Assembly (NCBI GenBank): GCA_024397935.1
Contig: CP073743.1
Location: 2,170,001-2,234,000, forward strand
Source of the DNA: a bacterium SCSIO 12844
Lineage (GTDB): Bacteria; Pseudomonadota; Gammaproteobacteria; Francisellales; Francisellaceae
Length of the DNA: 64,000 nucleotides
Direction: 5' to 3'
A program made the position numbers and the translations under genes. Below, in pieces: positions 9,277 through 18,843 of the stretch. Under the pieces are notes generated by a model. That model saw only the letters and a program-made list of their open reading frames with translations, was not told the origin of the DNA and searched no databases. Position 1 is the stretch's first letter; each line of letters opens with the position of its first letter.

Positions 9277-10491
9277 ATGCAACAACTTACCTTTATAAAA
9301 AAACTAGGTGCTACTTTAATTATTGCAGGCACTTCTATTGGTGCTGGTATGTTAGCACTGCCTATGATCACTGCAGCAAATGGTTTTAAAATTTCACTTG
9401 GATTATTAGTTATCACTTGGGTATTAATGGCCATTACCGCACAATTAATTACTGAAATTAACTTACAATTTAAAAGCGGTACTAATTTTAACTCAATGGC
9501 AATTAAAACACTTGGTATTCCAGGACAAATCATTACCTGGATATCGTATGTTCTATTACTATACTCTTTATCAGCTGCCTATATTGCTGGAGGTTCTGAA
9601 ATACTTGATAAGCTCTTAGGCACAACAACATGGCAAAGTGCAATTATTATTATTTTAGTGTTAGGAAGCTTTATTTATTGGGGATTACATGCAGTTGATC
9701 ATTTAAATAAATTACTTATCACCATTAAAGCTATCTTATTTTTTGCATTAGCAATCGTTATCTCACCCTATATTTCAGTACCTTATTTAAATATTCAAAC
9801 ACCTAATATAAATTATCTGTGGTATAGTTTCCCAATTCTAATTACTTCTTTTGGATTTCACATTGTTATCCCTAGCATCCGTAGATATTTTGGTGATGAT
9901 CCATCTAATTTTCAAAGTTTAAGGGTTGTCGTTTTTATTGGTAGTACCATTCCACTTTTTATCTATATATTATGGGAAATTGTCACATTAGGTACCATAC
10001 CTTTATTTGGTGATAATAGCTTTAAAATGATTGCAGAACATGGTGATTCTATTAATGGACTAATTAACTCATTAGAACAATCATTGCATATTGGTTATAT
10101 TGCACGCATTGCTAATGCCTTTACTAGTGTTGCAATTACAACTTCATTTCTGGGCGTTACAATGGGCTTATATCACTTTAACCAAGATACCTATAATTTA
10201 CATCCGAAAAAGCATTTTAGCCGAATTATCGCATTTGTCATTACCTATCTACCGCCTTTAATATTTGTACTGTTTTATCCAAGAGGTTTTGTTCTTGCGT
10301 TAGGCTATGCAAGTATTTTTGTTGCTATTTTATTAATCATTCTACCAGTATTAATGGTCTGGAAAATACGTAAAGACAATAATACACATACACTGGCCAA
10401 AAAAACTGTATTAATTCTAACTTTACTCGCCGGAGTTATTATTATTGGTTTACAAATAGCTACCTCATTTAATCTATTACCCTATTTATAA
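9277..10491 (+). CDS. Aromatic amino-acid permease (HAAAP family, TyrP/Mtr-like)
   Basis: This 404-residue inner-membrane protein has about eleven hydrophobic segments. It begins with KKLGATLIIAGTSIGAGMLALPM, the unwound first-helix motif of the hydroxy/aromatic amino-acid permeases TyrP, Mtr and TnaB. Such proteins import tyrosine or tryptophan with protons; the precise substrate cannot be read from sequence. The gene stands alone on the plus strand, seven bases before the convergent htpX-like stop. Several paralogues of this family are common in AT-rich intracellular gammaproteobacteria that rely on host amino acids (family knowledge, not shown here). Confidence 0.85.
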   Translation: MQQLTFIKKLGATLIIAGTSIGAGMLALPMITAANGFKISLGLLVITWVLMAITAQLITEINLQFKSGTNFNSMAIKTLGIPGQIITWISYVLLLYSLSAAYIAGGSEILDKLLGTTTWQSAIIIILVLGSFIYWGLHAVDHLNKLLITIKAILFFALAIVISPYISVPYLNIQTPNINYLWYSFPILITSFGFHIVIPSIRRYFGDDPSNFQSLRVVVFIGSTIPLFIYILWEIVTLGTIPLFGDNSFKMIAEHGDSINGLINSLEQSLHIGYIARIANAFTSVAITTSFLGVTMGLYHFNQDTYNLHPKKHFSRIIAFVITYLPPLIFVLFYPRGFVLALGYASIFVAILLIILPVLMVWKIRKDNNTHTLAKKTVLILTLLAGVIIIGLQIATSFNLLPYL

Positions 10492-10497
10492 TATGTT

Positions 10498-11559
10498 TCA
10501 AGATTGATTGGTTAGCTTAATACCAATTGCTTTTAATCGTTTTGATAAGCTTGGATGAGTTGAAAATATATCACTTTGATTTTCATCATTTAGTGATGCT
10601 TTATTTGGATTATAAATATAAGATGCTTTGCGCATTCGTTCATTAGTTTGTTTATTAAGTTCCCTTGCTAGATTAGCATCTTGATAACTTTGATTAATCT
10701 TAATTAATGCTCGTGCTAATGGCTCATTATTTCTCATTAACTGTACAGCCCCTGCATCTGCCATATACTCACGCGACCTGGATAAAAATAACCGTAAAAC
10801 AGCAGTAATTAAAGGTAATATAAAACGTAGAATTGATGCAACCATAAAAAGCATGGCTGCACCATTATTCACAGCTCTCGCACCTGAGCGAGTTCGCCTA
10901 AATGCTAATGATGCAGTTGATAGATATAACATATCTAAAATAAACATTAGCATATTTGATAGTGCAGCAACAAATAGATTTAATTTAATATCTTGATTAC
11001 GAATATGTGTCAACTCATGTGCAAGTACTGCTTGTAACTCATCCCGAGTTAAGTTTTCAGCTAATCCGCGTGTAATTGCAATCAAAGCATTTTTCTCAGA
11101 ATAACCACTAGCAAAAGCGTTTAAATAGTTTGCATCAATTAAATAAATACGCGGCATAAAATTCATATTAGCTGAGATTTTAATCTCCTCAACAACATTG
11201 AAAATTCTTTTTTCTAATTGACCTTGTGTTTGTTGGTTAATTTCTTTATAACGCGTTCCTGTTAACATGATTTTATCATATAAAAGAAAAGTTAATCCAA
11301 CCCAAATAATGGAACCTACTGTTGTAATAATCGTAGCATAGGGTATAAAATCATAATGAGAAAATAACTGTATTACTTCTTGGAAACTTAAATGAACCTT
11401 GTGATGGTAATAGACCCAAAGGTAACTCCAAAGATAGTCAATTGCAGCCCCTAAACATAGAAATAGTAAAATAAATAGAAAGATTACCCAACGCGTCTTA
11501 GTTCGATTCTTTCGAATAACTTTGCGCCAATTTCCGGTATCTTGAACTTCAAATGCCAT
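10498..11559 (-). CDS. HtpX-like membrane M48 metalloprotease
   Basis: The 353-residue protein has hydrophobic helices near residues 24-50 and 75-95, a catalytic zinc motif HELTH (181-185, in AVLAHELTHIRNQD), further membrane segments after it, and a downstream SREYMADAGAV block supplying the third zinc ligand (Glu). This is the M48B HtpX architecture; such proteases degrade damaged inner-membrane proteins. It is longer than E. coli HtpX (about 290) because of a loop between the first helices and an extended C-terminus. It lies 17 bases downstream of lemA on the same strand; lemA-htpX pairing is recurrent in bacteria. Confidence 0.85.
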   Translation of the reverse strand: MAFEVQDTGNWRKVIRKNRTKTRWVIFLFILLFLCLGAAIDYLWSYLWVYYHHKVHLSFQEVIQLFSHYDFIPYATIITTVGSIIWVGLTFLLYDKIMLTGTRYKEINQQTQGQLEKRIFNVVEEIKISANMNFMPRIYLIDANYLNAFASGYSEKNALIAITRGLAENLTRDELQAVLAHELTHIRNQDIKLNLFVAALSNMLMFILDMLYLSTASLAFRRTRSGARAVNNGAAMLFMVASILRFILPLITAVLRLFLSRSREYMADAGAVQLMRNNEPLARALIKINQSYQDANLARELNKQTNERMRKASYIYNPNKASLNDENQSDIFSTHPSLSKRLKAIGIKLTNQS

Positions 11560-11576
11560 ATTTTATCAATTTACAA

Positions 11577-12155
11577 TTATAATTTTACTGTATAGTCTTC
11601 TAATTCATCCCGTCTTTCTTCTGAAACATTCCAATAAACAAATGCTTTATTTAATTTTCCTTTAAAAAGCGCAACAACCATTGAAGCAAAAAATGACTTT
11701 TTATCTGCATTATATACTTCAATTGAATCATTATAAGCTTGTTTTGAATATGCAAGCTTATTTTCAGTATTTGCAATTTCTTCTTGTAATTGCATAACAT
11801 TGTTACTTGCCTTTAGTTCAGGGTAGGCTTCAAACTGTACAGTTAAACCCTTAGCTATTGCTGATAATGCATTTTCTGCTGAAAACTGTGCTTCTTTATT
11901 ACCACTTTGTTTTGCATCTTGTGCTTTTGCTCTTAAAGCAGTTACATCTTTTAGCACTGTTTTTTCATAATCCATATATTTATTCACTGCACTAATTAAT
12001 GATTCAAATACTTTAAATCTACGATCAAGTTGAACATCAATCTGACGTTCAGAATTATTCACAGCCTCAATTTCACTGATTAATCGGTTATAGGTTACAA
12101 CCACATAAACAAGTAGCAATAATAAAATAATAATAACTATAATTGATGAAAACAT
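11577..12155 (-). CDS. lemA: LemA family protein
   Basis: The 192-residue protein has one N-terminal membrane helix (about 4-20), then a long helical domain with the family blocks VTYNRLISEIEAVNNSERQIDVQLDRR (positions 21-47) and a YN/D-rich middle (ENKLAYSKQAYNDSIEVYN). LemA proteins are inner-membrane helical-bundle proteins of uncertain function. The partner here is the htpX-like protease 17 bases downstream, with which LemA often forms a membrane quality-control operon. No unusual features were seen. Confidence 0.88.
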   Translation of the reverse strand: MFSSIIVIIILLLLLVYVVVTYNRLISEIEAVNNSERQIDVQLDRRFKVFESLISAVNKYMDYEKTVLKDVTALRAKAQDAKQSGNKEAQFSAENALSAIAKGLTVQFEAYPELKASNNVMQLQEEIANTENKLAYSKQAYNDSIEVYNADKKSFFASMVVALFKGKLNKAFVYWNVSEERRDELEDYTVKL

Positions 12156-12274
12156 ATTAAAACCTCTTTTTCATTACAATCATTCTTTAACAATAGTTAA
12201 TTTCTAACATAGCTTGAAATGTGCTTATAAACAAGAAAAAAAGCTAAATTAAGGGTAAAATATAAAAGAACTAA

Positions 12275-13129
12275 TTAAGAAATAATCTCATAATTTGACT
12301 GATCTTGATAAAGCTTTCTTAGTAGCATGTTATTCAAATGGTGGCCTGATTTATAACAATTAAAACAACCAATAATTGCGCCACCAACATAAAAATCGCC
12401 AATAGCATCTAGTAATTTATGTTTGACAAACTCATCCTTATAACGAAGTCCGCCTTCATTCATTACTCCATCATCAGTCACGCCAATGGCATTGTCTAAA
12501 GAAGCACCTTTCGCACGATTATGCGCATGCAAATACTCTAATTGCGATACAAGACCAAATGTTCTTGCACGAGAGACTTCCCTTTTATACCAATTATATT
12601 CACCATTAAACTCAACCACACTCGGTGTGGATGCAATCACAGGGTGGTCCCATTGAATCTCAAAACGATAATTAGTCTGATCACACGGAATCACTTCTGC
12701 AAACTTATCTTCATGCTCAACTCGAACCGGTTTTAAAACTTTAATAAATTTACGAGGCTTATCTTGCTGTAATAACCCTACCCTTTCAATGGCTTCTAAA
12801 AAAGGCTCGCTACTACCATCCATAACAGGTAGTTCATCACTATCAATTTCAACCAATAGATTATCAACTTCTAGCATGCATAAGGCACTCATTAAATGCT
12901 CTATCGTTGAAATTTGTACATTATCCTGAACTAAAGCTGAACATAATAGTGCTTCTTGAATACCATTAACTGTAATGGGTACATCGACACTAGGAATCAA
13001 ATCAAGCCTTCTAAATACAATGCCAGAGTCTATATCTGCTGGCTTTAAAATCATTGTGACAACTTGTCCCAAATGCAACCCGATACCTTCAATTCTAATT
13101 TCTTTTTTTATTGTTTGCTGTTTATCCAC
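12275..13129 (-). CDS. lpxC: LpxC, UDP-3-O-acyl-N-acetylglucosamine deacetylase
   Basis: LpxC catalyses the committed step of lipid A synthesis, so the organism makes lipopolysaccharide. The 284-residue protein shows the zinc ligands His78 (STIEHLMSAL), His237 and Asp241 (VKHKLLDAIGD), and the catalytic His263 (SGHHLNN). It is about 20 residues shorter than E. coli LpxC, all missing from the variable C-terminal tail. It is the last gene of the division cluster, 19 bases after ftsZ, as in E. coli. Regulation by FtsH/LapB proteolysis acts on the C-terminal tail in E. coli; the different tail here may alter that (inference). Confidence 0.95.
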   Translation of the reverse strand: MDKQQTIKKEIRIEGIGLHLGQVVTMILKPADIDSGIVFRRLDLIPSVDVPITVNGIQEALLCSALVQDNVQISTIEHLMSALCMLEVDNLLVEIDSDELPVMDGSSEPFLEAIERVGLLQQDKPRKFIKVLKPVRVEHEDKFAEVIPCDQTNYRFEIQWDHPVIASTPSVVEFNGEYNWYKREVSRARTFGLVSQLEYLHAHNRAKGASLDNAIGVTDDGVMNEGGLRYKDEFVKHKLLDAIGDFYVGGAIIGCFNCYKSGHHLNNMLLRKLYQDQSNYEIIS

Positions 13130-13148
13130 TTAATTAAAAATCCTTAAT

Positions 13149-14342
13149 TTAATCTGCTTGTCTACGTAAAAATGTTGGAATATCTAAATACTCATTTTCA
13201 CCATCTTTTTTAGCACTACCTTGCTCTTTTGCTCCTTGTGGTGCTGCACGTTTAGGCCCAGTTGATTGCTGTTGTTGCTGTGCTTTATTTTGATGTGCAA
13301 ACTTGCCACCTGCACGTTTATATTGTCCATTACCCTGGCTTGCATAGCCATGTTCTGGTTGATGTGCAACTCTTGATGAGGAAGAAGTATCTTCTAAGCC
13401 AGTTACAACAATTGTTACACGTAGTTCATCTGTCATTTCAGGATCGATCACAGTACCAACAATAACGGTAGCTTGATCCGATGTGAAAGACTTAATCACC
13501 TCACCAACCTCTTCAAACTCACCAATCGACATATCCATACCTGCAGTGATATTTACCAACACACCACGCGCACCTTCTAGGTTAATGTCTTCTAACAATG
13601 GCGATGCAACAGCTGCTTCAGCTGCTTCTCTAGCTCTATTTTCACCAGTAGCCATTGCAGTACCCATCATTGCTACACCCATTGCAGCCATAACCGTTCT
13701 TACATCTGCAAAGTCAACGTTAATTAAACCTGGCTTGGTGATTAATTCAGAAATGCCTTGTACAGCGCCTTGAAGTACACTATTAGCAGCTTTAAAAGCA
13801 TCTAAAAGGCTAATATTTTTACCTAATACGCTAAGCAACTTGCTATTAGGAATGGTAATTAATGAATCAACATTTTCAGCTAATTCAGCAATACCATTTT
13901 CAGCAATTTGCATTCTTCTTCTGCCTTCAAACGGAAATGGTTTTGTTACTACCGCTACCGTTAAAATCCCCATATCTTTCGCAATTTCTGCAATTACAGG
14001 TGCAGCACCAGTACCAGTACCACCACCCATACCAGCAGTAATAAAGACCATATCAGCACCCTGTAAAGCTTCTTGAATTCGCATACGATCTTCTTGTGCA
14101 GCACGCTTACCAACTTCAGGGTTTGCACCAGCACCTAAGCCTTTGGTTAACTCACTACCAATTTGAATAACTGTTCTAGATGATGAATTCTTCAAAGCTT
14201 GTGCATCTGTATTAGCACAAATAAACTCAACACCATCAATGCCGTGTTCTAGCATATGCTCAACGGCATTACCACCGCCACCACCTATACCAACTACTTT
14301 TATTACTGCATTGTCCATAACAGATTCTGCAACATCAAACAT
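13149..14342 (-). CDS. ftsZ: FtsZ cell-division GTPase
   Basis: FtsZ is the tubulin-like GTPase that forms the division ring. The 397-residue protein has the N-terminal glycine loop ([15 protein letters not shown]), the tubulin signature GGGTGTG (107-113), the synergy-loop block [10 protein letters not shown], a Gln/Lys-rich disordered linker (about 320-385) and the conserved C-terminal peptide [10 protein letters not shown] that binds FtsA and ZipA. It lies between ftsA (51 bases upstream) and lpxC. Opposite-strand frames here are shadows. Confidence 0.97.
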   Translation of the reverse strand: MFDVAESVMDNAVIKVVGIGGGGGNAVEHMLEHGIDGVEFICANTDAQALKNSSSRTVIQIGSELTKGLGAGANPEVGKRAAQEDRMRIQEALQGADMVFITAGMGGGTGTGAAPVIAEIAKDMGILTVAVVTKPFPFEGRRRMQIAENGIAELAENVDSLITIPNSKLLSVLGKNISLLDAFKAANSVLQGAVQGISELITKPGLINVDFADVRTVMAAMGVAMMGTAMATGENRAREAAEAAVASPLLEDINLEGARGVLVNITAGMDMSIGEFEEVGEVIKSFTSDQATVIVGTVIDPEMTDELRVTIVVTGLEDTSSSSRVAHQPEHGYASQGNGQYKRAGGKFAHQNKAQQQQQSTGPKRAAPQGAKEQGSAKKDGENEYLDIPTFLRRQAD

Positions 14343-14392
14343 GATTTACTCCTTGATCCATCTATAACTAAACTAAAAACTCATCAATCATT

Positions 14393-15628
14393 TTAAAAGT
14401 GATTACTAAACCACTTGGTCATCTTTCTCCAAATACCGTCTCGATCTGTCTCATCTGAATCAAAGGGCATCGATTCTGTCTGTTGAGATTGCGAATATAA
14501 TAATAAACCTGCACCAGTTGCATGCATTGGATTATGCATAATATCACTTAAACCTGTGACATACTGAGGTACACCTAAACGTACCGGTACTCGAAAGACT
14601 TCTTCAGCTAATTCTATTAAACCACGCATTTTAGCGGCACCACCAGTCAAGATAATACCGGCTGCTAATTGATCTAAAAGCCCTTTTTTATTTAAATCTT
14701 CATAAATTAAAGTTAATAACTCTTCACAACGTGCTTCAACAACACTGGCTAATGTTTGCGCTGGAAGGCGTCTTGTCGTACGTCCTGCGATATCAGGTAC
14801 TTCAACAACCTCGCCATCTCTGACAGTTCGCATCAAGGCATTGCCATAGTTAATTTTAACTTCTTCAGCAACATCGGTTGGAATTCTTAATGCGTGCGCT
14901 AAATCATTAGTAACTTGGGCTCCTGCAATTGGAATTACTTTCGTATGGCGAATTGCTCCGTGTAAAAATACAGCAATATCACTTGTACCGCCACCAATAT
15001 CGACAAGACATGCACCTAGCTCTTTTTCATCTTCTGTTAAAACTGCATAACTTGATGCTAACTGTTCTAAAACCACATCTGAAACTTCAATACCACAACG
15101 GTTAACACATTTAACAATATTTTGAACCGCACTAATTGAACCTGTCACCATATGCACTTTTGCTTCCAAACGCACGCCTGAAATACCAACTGGTTCTTTG
15201 ATGCCACCTTGACCGTCAATTAGAAAATCTTGTGGTAATATATGTATAATTCTTTGATCCGCTGGCAAAGGAACTGCTTTAGCTGCATCAATTACTCGCT
15301 CGACATCATCAGGATAGACTTCACTATTACGAATTGCTACAACACCTGTTGAATCAAAACTATTAATATGACTGCCAGCAATACCAACACAAACCGAACC
15401 AATCTCACAATCAGCCATATGCTCAGCTTCTTCAATGGCTTTTTGAATTGCTTTAACTGTTGCGTCTATATTAACAATAACACCTTTTTTAAGGCCCTTC
15501 GATGGCTGGGTACCAAACCCAATAATATTAACTCGACCGCCTTCATTAACCTCAGCTACAATAGCCACTACTTTAGATGTTCCAATATCTAAGGCAGTTA
15601 ACAACTGTTTGTCAGGCTCTCTAGACAT
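14393..15628 (-). CDS. ftsA: FtsA, actin-like division protein
   Basis: FtsA tethers FtsZ filaments to the inner membrane. The protein shows the actin-family phosphate-1 motif LTALDIGTSKVVAIVAE, the phosphate-2 block LVDIGGGTSDIAVF and the adenosine motif ILTGGAAKMRG. Its last residues (GIWRKMTKWFSNHF) form the amphipathic membrane-targeting helix. I chose the ATG at 15628, giving 411 residues, because a GAGGGA ribosome site sits just ahead of it; the longer frame would begin with GTG at 15640, overlapping that site. It lies between ftsQ and ftsZ in the division cluster. Confidence 0.95.
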   Translation of the reverse strand: MSREPDKQLLTALDIGTSKVVAIVAEVNEGGRVNIIGFGTQPSKGLKKGVIVNIDATVKAIQKAIEEAEHMADCEIGSVCVGIAGSHINSFDSTGVVAIRNSEVYPDDVERVIDAAKAVPLPADQRIIHILPQDFLIDGQGGIKEPVGISGVRLEAKVHMVTGSISAVQNIVKCVNRCGIEVSDVVLEQLASSYAVLTEDEKELGACLVDIGGGTSDIAVFLHGAIRHTKVIPIAGAQVTNDLAHALRIPTDVAEEVKINYGNALMRTVRDGEVVEVPDIAGRTTRRLPAQTLASVVEARCEELLTLIYEDLNKKGLLDQLAAGIILTGGAAKMRGLIELAEEVFRVPVRLGVPQYVTGLSDIMHNPMHATGAGLLLYSQSQQTESMPFDSDETDRDGIWRKMTKWFSNHF

Positions 15629-15756
15629 GCATTCCCTCACTTAAACTTTATCCGCTTGAGTCATCGATCTAATTATCGTTTCAAGCTTTATGCTATTTAC
15701 CACTGTTACTTTAGCATAAATCGACAGAAAACGAATGTTAAACTGTACAATAAAGC

Positions 15757-16443
15757 TTATTTTTTCTTAAAATCAACCGCAAAGCCATTGGTATATCGCA
15801 TATCAATACGAACAATCTGTTTATTATTTGATTCAACATCCGCTAAAACTTTCAATAGTTTTTTCAATTGCTCAACTGGGTTATTACTACCTAATATAAT
15901 GCTTGTTCCATCAGAGAGATTAACCGACCATTGATTAGCCGTAAAAATTAAATCATCTATTCTAAACGCATTTTTTTTTGCTAATGTTTCAAGAGCGTTA
16001 TAGGTTGACACCATAAGTTTAGCATGTACTTTATTTGAATAAAAATGAGGTAGTTCAGATAAATTCAATATAACTTTTGGCGTAAATATCAATGCATTTT
16101 TAGTAATAATAGAGTGCTTATTCCAATAAGCTTTAGCAGAATATTCCTTCAATGTTACATGTACTGTTGATGGCCAACTTCTTCGAATTCCCGCTGATTG
16201 AATACCTGGAATTTCTGCTAGTTGATTTTGTAGTTTATTAACATCAAGATTAAAAAAACCTTTTGATACTTGAGGTAATACGATATCTTTTAGCATCGAT
16301 TGACTGATATAGTGATATGTACCATCTATTTTTACTGTTTTAATTGGGAATTGACCTGGCTTATGAATATAAAACCACCCCCAAAAACCAACAATAACAA
16401 TAATAATACAAATAAATAGTTTAATAATTAATTTAAGGCGCAT
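15757..16443 (-). CDS. ftsQ: FtsQ divisome protein
   Basis: FtsQ is a bitopic inner-membrane divisome scaffold linking early and late proteins. The 228-residue product has one membrane helix (about 5-24), a POTRA domain (FPIKTVKIDGTYHYISQ onwards) and a beta domain ending in RIDMRYTNGFAVDFKKK. It is shorter than E. coli FtsQ (276), mostly through a short cytoplasmic tail. It is 16 bases downstream of ddl; the stop is about 130 bases before the ftsA start. Confidence 0.9.
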   Translation of the reverse strand: MRLKLIIKLFICIIIVIVGFWGWFYIHKPGQFPIKTVKIDGTYHYISQSMLKDIVLPQVSKGFFNLDVNKLQNQLAEIPGIQSAGIRRSWPSTVHVTLKEYSAKAYWNKHSIITKNALIFTPKVILNLSELPHFYSNKVHAKLMVSTYNALETLAKKNAFRIDDLIFTANQWSVNLSDGTSIILGSNNPVEQLKKLLKVLADVESNNKQIVRIDMRYTNGFAVDFKKK

Positions 16444-16459
16444 AAATAATAACCTTGAA

Positions 16460-17371
16460 CTATCCCTTTAATGATGTTTTTAAAATCTCTAAAACAAGCT
16501 GATCAAATTCCCAGCCATAAGCTTTAGCAGCTCGCGGAACCAATGACAATTCTGTCATTCCAGGTACCGTATTAACTTCAAACAAATAAGGATTCATCTG
16601 ATGATCAACAATAAAGTCAACTCGCCCCCAACCTGAACAATGTAACGACTCAAAAGCAAGTAAAGCAATCTCTTTAATACGCGCCTCAGTTTGCTCATCT
16701 AAATCTGATGGACAAATATACTCTGTGCCTGAATCTTTACTATATTTAGCTTCATAATCATAAAACTCACGTTTAGGTTTTATCCAAACAGATGGCAAAA
16801 CATGGCCATTAACAATTGAAACTGTTACTTCTTTACCTTCTATCCATTTTTCAGCAATCACATCTCCAAACTGTGCTGCATATTGATAAGCATCATCTAG
16901 CTGATCTTTATTTTTTACCTTAGTTACACCAATACTTGAACCTTGATTAACTGGTTTAACTGCTAGAGGAAAAGTTAAGTCATCAATATCTGTAGCATGT
17001 TTCATCCTATGTGTTTTTGGCATAGGTATCTGATATTGTTGCCAAATTGCTTTACTAATTGCCTTATCCATCGCTAGATAGCAACCCTTTCCACTACTAC
17101 CAGTATATGGAACATCAACCGCATCTAGCATACTTTGTAAGGCACCACCTTCACCTTGACCACCGTGTTGCATAATAATGCATCGCCTAATATTATCTTG
17201 TTTAATCCTCTCTACCAAATAATAGCCATCACCATCCAATAAAACACTATCAACTCCCAAAAGCTTTAATGCATTAGCTACTGAACGCCCTGAGTTTAGA
17301 GATACTTCGCGCTCACTTGAACAACCACCATAAATTAAACCAACCTTACCAAATGCTTCTATACTCACCAT
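16460..17371 (-). CDS. ddl: D-alanine--D-alanine ligase
   Basis: This ATP-grasp ligase makes the D-Ala-D-Ala dipeptide of peptidoglycan precursors. The 303 residues include VGLIYGGCSSEREVSLNSG at the start, the PVNQGSSIGVTKV ATP-binding block, the EKWIEGKEVTVSIV segment and the C-terminal FEVNTVPGMTELSLVP metal and substrate region. The length is that of the DdlB group. The start overlaps the end of murB by 26 bases, indicating translational coupling within the wall and division operon. Confidence 0.95.
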   Translation of the reverse strand: MVSIEAFGKVGLIYGGCSSEREVSLNSGRSVANALKLLGVDSVLLDGDGYYLVERIKQDNIRRCIIMQHGGQGEGGALQSMLDAVDVPYTGSSGKGCYLAMDKAISKAIWQQYQIPMPKTHRMKHATDIDDLTFPLAVKPVNQGSSIGVTKVKNKDQLDDAYQYAAQFGDVIAEKWIEGKEVTVSIVNGHVLPSVWIKPKREFYDYEAKYSKDSGTEYICPSDLDEQTEARIKEIALLAFESLHCSGWGRVDFIVDHQMNPYLFEVNTVPGMTELSLVPRAAKAYGWEFDQLVLEILKTSLKG

Positions 17372-18245
17372 CTGCTCCTATAATTTTCACTTCTGGTTCT
17401 AGTTGAACAGCAAATTTTTTTTCGACTTGTTTATATACATATTCCATTAAATTAATCACATCTTTAAACTTTGCTTTGCCTCGATTAACAATAAAGTTAG
17501 CATGCTTTGATGAAACTACTGCATCACCAATACTATAATTTTTTAAACCACATGATTCAATCAGTCGTGCAGCAAAATCACCTTGAGGATTTTTAAACAC
17601 TGAGCCACAGCTAGCTAATTCAACAGGCTGTGCATTTTTTCTTTTTTCTAATAATATTTTAAGCGAATCGTTAGAACCTTGCGGCCGATGACTAAGTTTA
17701 AGCGTTGCTTCAACAAAATAACCATCAAAATTTGCTTTTAGTGATCGATAGCCATATTCTATTTCATCTTTAGTTTTATGAATTAAGTCTCCTTGATAAT
17801 TTATTAGCGTTACATTGATAACCTCAGGCCAAATCTCACCACCAAATGCACCGGCATTCATTCTTAAAGCACCCCCAATTGTACCAGGAATACCAGCTAA
17901 AAAATTCAGATTATTAAAACCACTTTTTAATGCTTTTCTTGCAACCGTTGGACATGGCATCCCACAACCAACAACAATTGTTTGTTCATCTAAATTAATT
18001 TCAGAGTGCTTAATGGTATTTCTAAAGAGGATAAACACAGCATTAATTAATCCATCATATAATAAAACATTGCTACCAAGCCCTAATGCAACTACAGGTA
18101 ACTTATCAATATTATTTTTTAAAAATTTAGATAAATCATTTATATTTTCTGGCTTATATAAATAACGCGCTTGCCCACCAATACGCCATGTATTTAATTG
18201 TTGAAGTGGCGCATACTCATAACAAATTCCTTTAGTTTTCTTCAT
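17346..18245 (-). CDS. murB: MurB, UDP-N-acetylenolpyruvoylglucosamine reductase
   Basis: MurB is the FAD-dependent reductase that makes UDP-MurNAc. At 299 residues with a single short C-terminal domain it is the type II form. Visible motifs are NTWRIGGQARYLYKP (FAD domain), ALGLGSNVLL, FLAGIPGTIGGALRMNAGAFG, the Y-loop block YGYRS, ASCGSVFKNP with the catalytic Ser, and a C-terminal EPEVKIIG carrying the proton-donor Glu. It follows tadA by two bases and overlaps ddl. murC, often just upstream, is absent here. Confidence 0.95.
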   Translation of the reverse strand: MKKTKGICYEYAPLQQLNTWRIGGQARYLYKPENINDLSKFLKNNIDKLPVVALGLGSNVLLYDGLINAVFILFRNTIKHSEINLDEQTIVVGCGMPCPTVARKALKSGFNNLNFLAGIPGTIGGALRMNAGAFGGEIWPEVINVTLINYQGDLIHKTKDEIEYGYRSLKANFDGYFVEATLKLSHRPQGSNDSLKILLEKRKNAQPVELASCGSVFKNPQGDFAARLIESCGLKNYSIGDAVVSSKHANFIVNRGKAKFKDVINLMEYVYKQVEKKFAVQLEPEVKIIGADGEYRSIW

Positions 18246-18247
18246 GA

Positions 18248-18727
18248 CTATATCTTTTTATTATTTTGCTTTATTTCAAGACGTCGTTGTTTAAAAAAAG
18301 AACTTAACAAATCAGATGCCTCTTTTTTTAAAACACCTGAAATAACTTTTGGATGATGATTTAAAAAAGGCGTTTCAAATAACTTCATCTGGGTACAAAT
18401 TGCACCTGTTTTAGGATCGTCTGCTGCATAAACTAGTTTATTAATCCGACTATGGACTATTGCACCGGCACACATAATACATGGCTCAAGTGTCACATAA
18501 AGATCAATTTCTAATAAGCGATAATTACCAATTGCTTTTGCTGCTTCTTTTAAAGCGATAATCTCTGCATGTGCAGTTGGATCACAGCTTGAAATCGTTT
18601 GATTCCAACCTTTAGAGATTAATTGATCATCCATAACACATACAGCACCAACTGGAACTTCTCCAATGGATTGGGCGAAACGCGCACATTTTAATGCTTC
18701 CAAGATCCATTTTTCGTTTTTATTCAT
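18248..18727 (-). CDS. tadA: TadA, tRNA-specific adenosine deaminase
   Basis: TadA converts the wobble adenosine of tRNA-Arg(ACG) to inosine. The 159-residue protein carries the zinc cytidine/adenosine deaminase motifs: HAE at 53-55 (TAHAEIIALKEA) and PCxxC at 82-86 (EPCIMCAGAI). The length agrees with E. coli TadA. It starts the wall and division gene run here, two bases before murB, where murC or murG would be usual. Co-transcription with murB is likely from the spacing. Confidence 0.94.
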   Translation of the reverse strand: MNKNEKWILEALKCARFAQSIGEVPVGAVCVMDDQLISKGWNQTISSCDPTAHAEIIALKEAAKAIGNYRLLEIDLYVTLEPCIMCAGAIVHSRINKLVYAADDPKTGAICTQMKLFETPFLNHHPKVISGVLKKEASDLLSSFFKQRRLEIKQNNKKI

Positions 18728-18843
18728 ATTCTTAGTAAATTAAATAACCATCATAGCAATTAAGTATTTCCATTGTACTTGTTATAAAGATAAAAACAAA
18801 ATACTACTTGATAAAATAGACCTTAAACTATAGATTTATCATT

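Noticed and set aside
13395-13425. Ter-like sequence (AGTTACAACA) in support of the Tus-like gene
   Set aside because: It is partial, lies inside conserved ftsZ codons, and such matches are expected by chance in AT-rich DNA.
13184-14076. Overlapping frames on both strands across ftsZ
   Set aside because: Shadows of the ftsZ reading frame with low-complexity translations.
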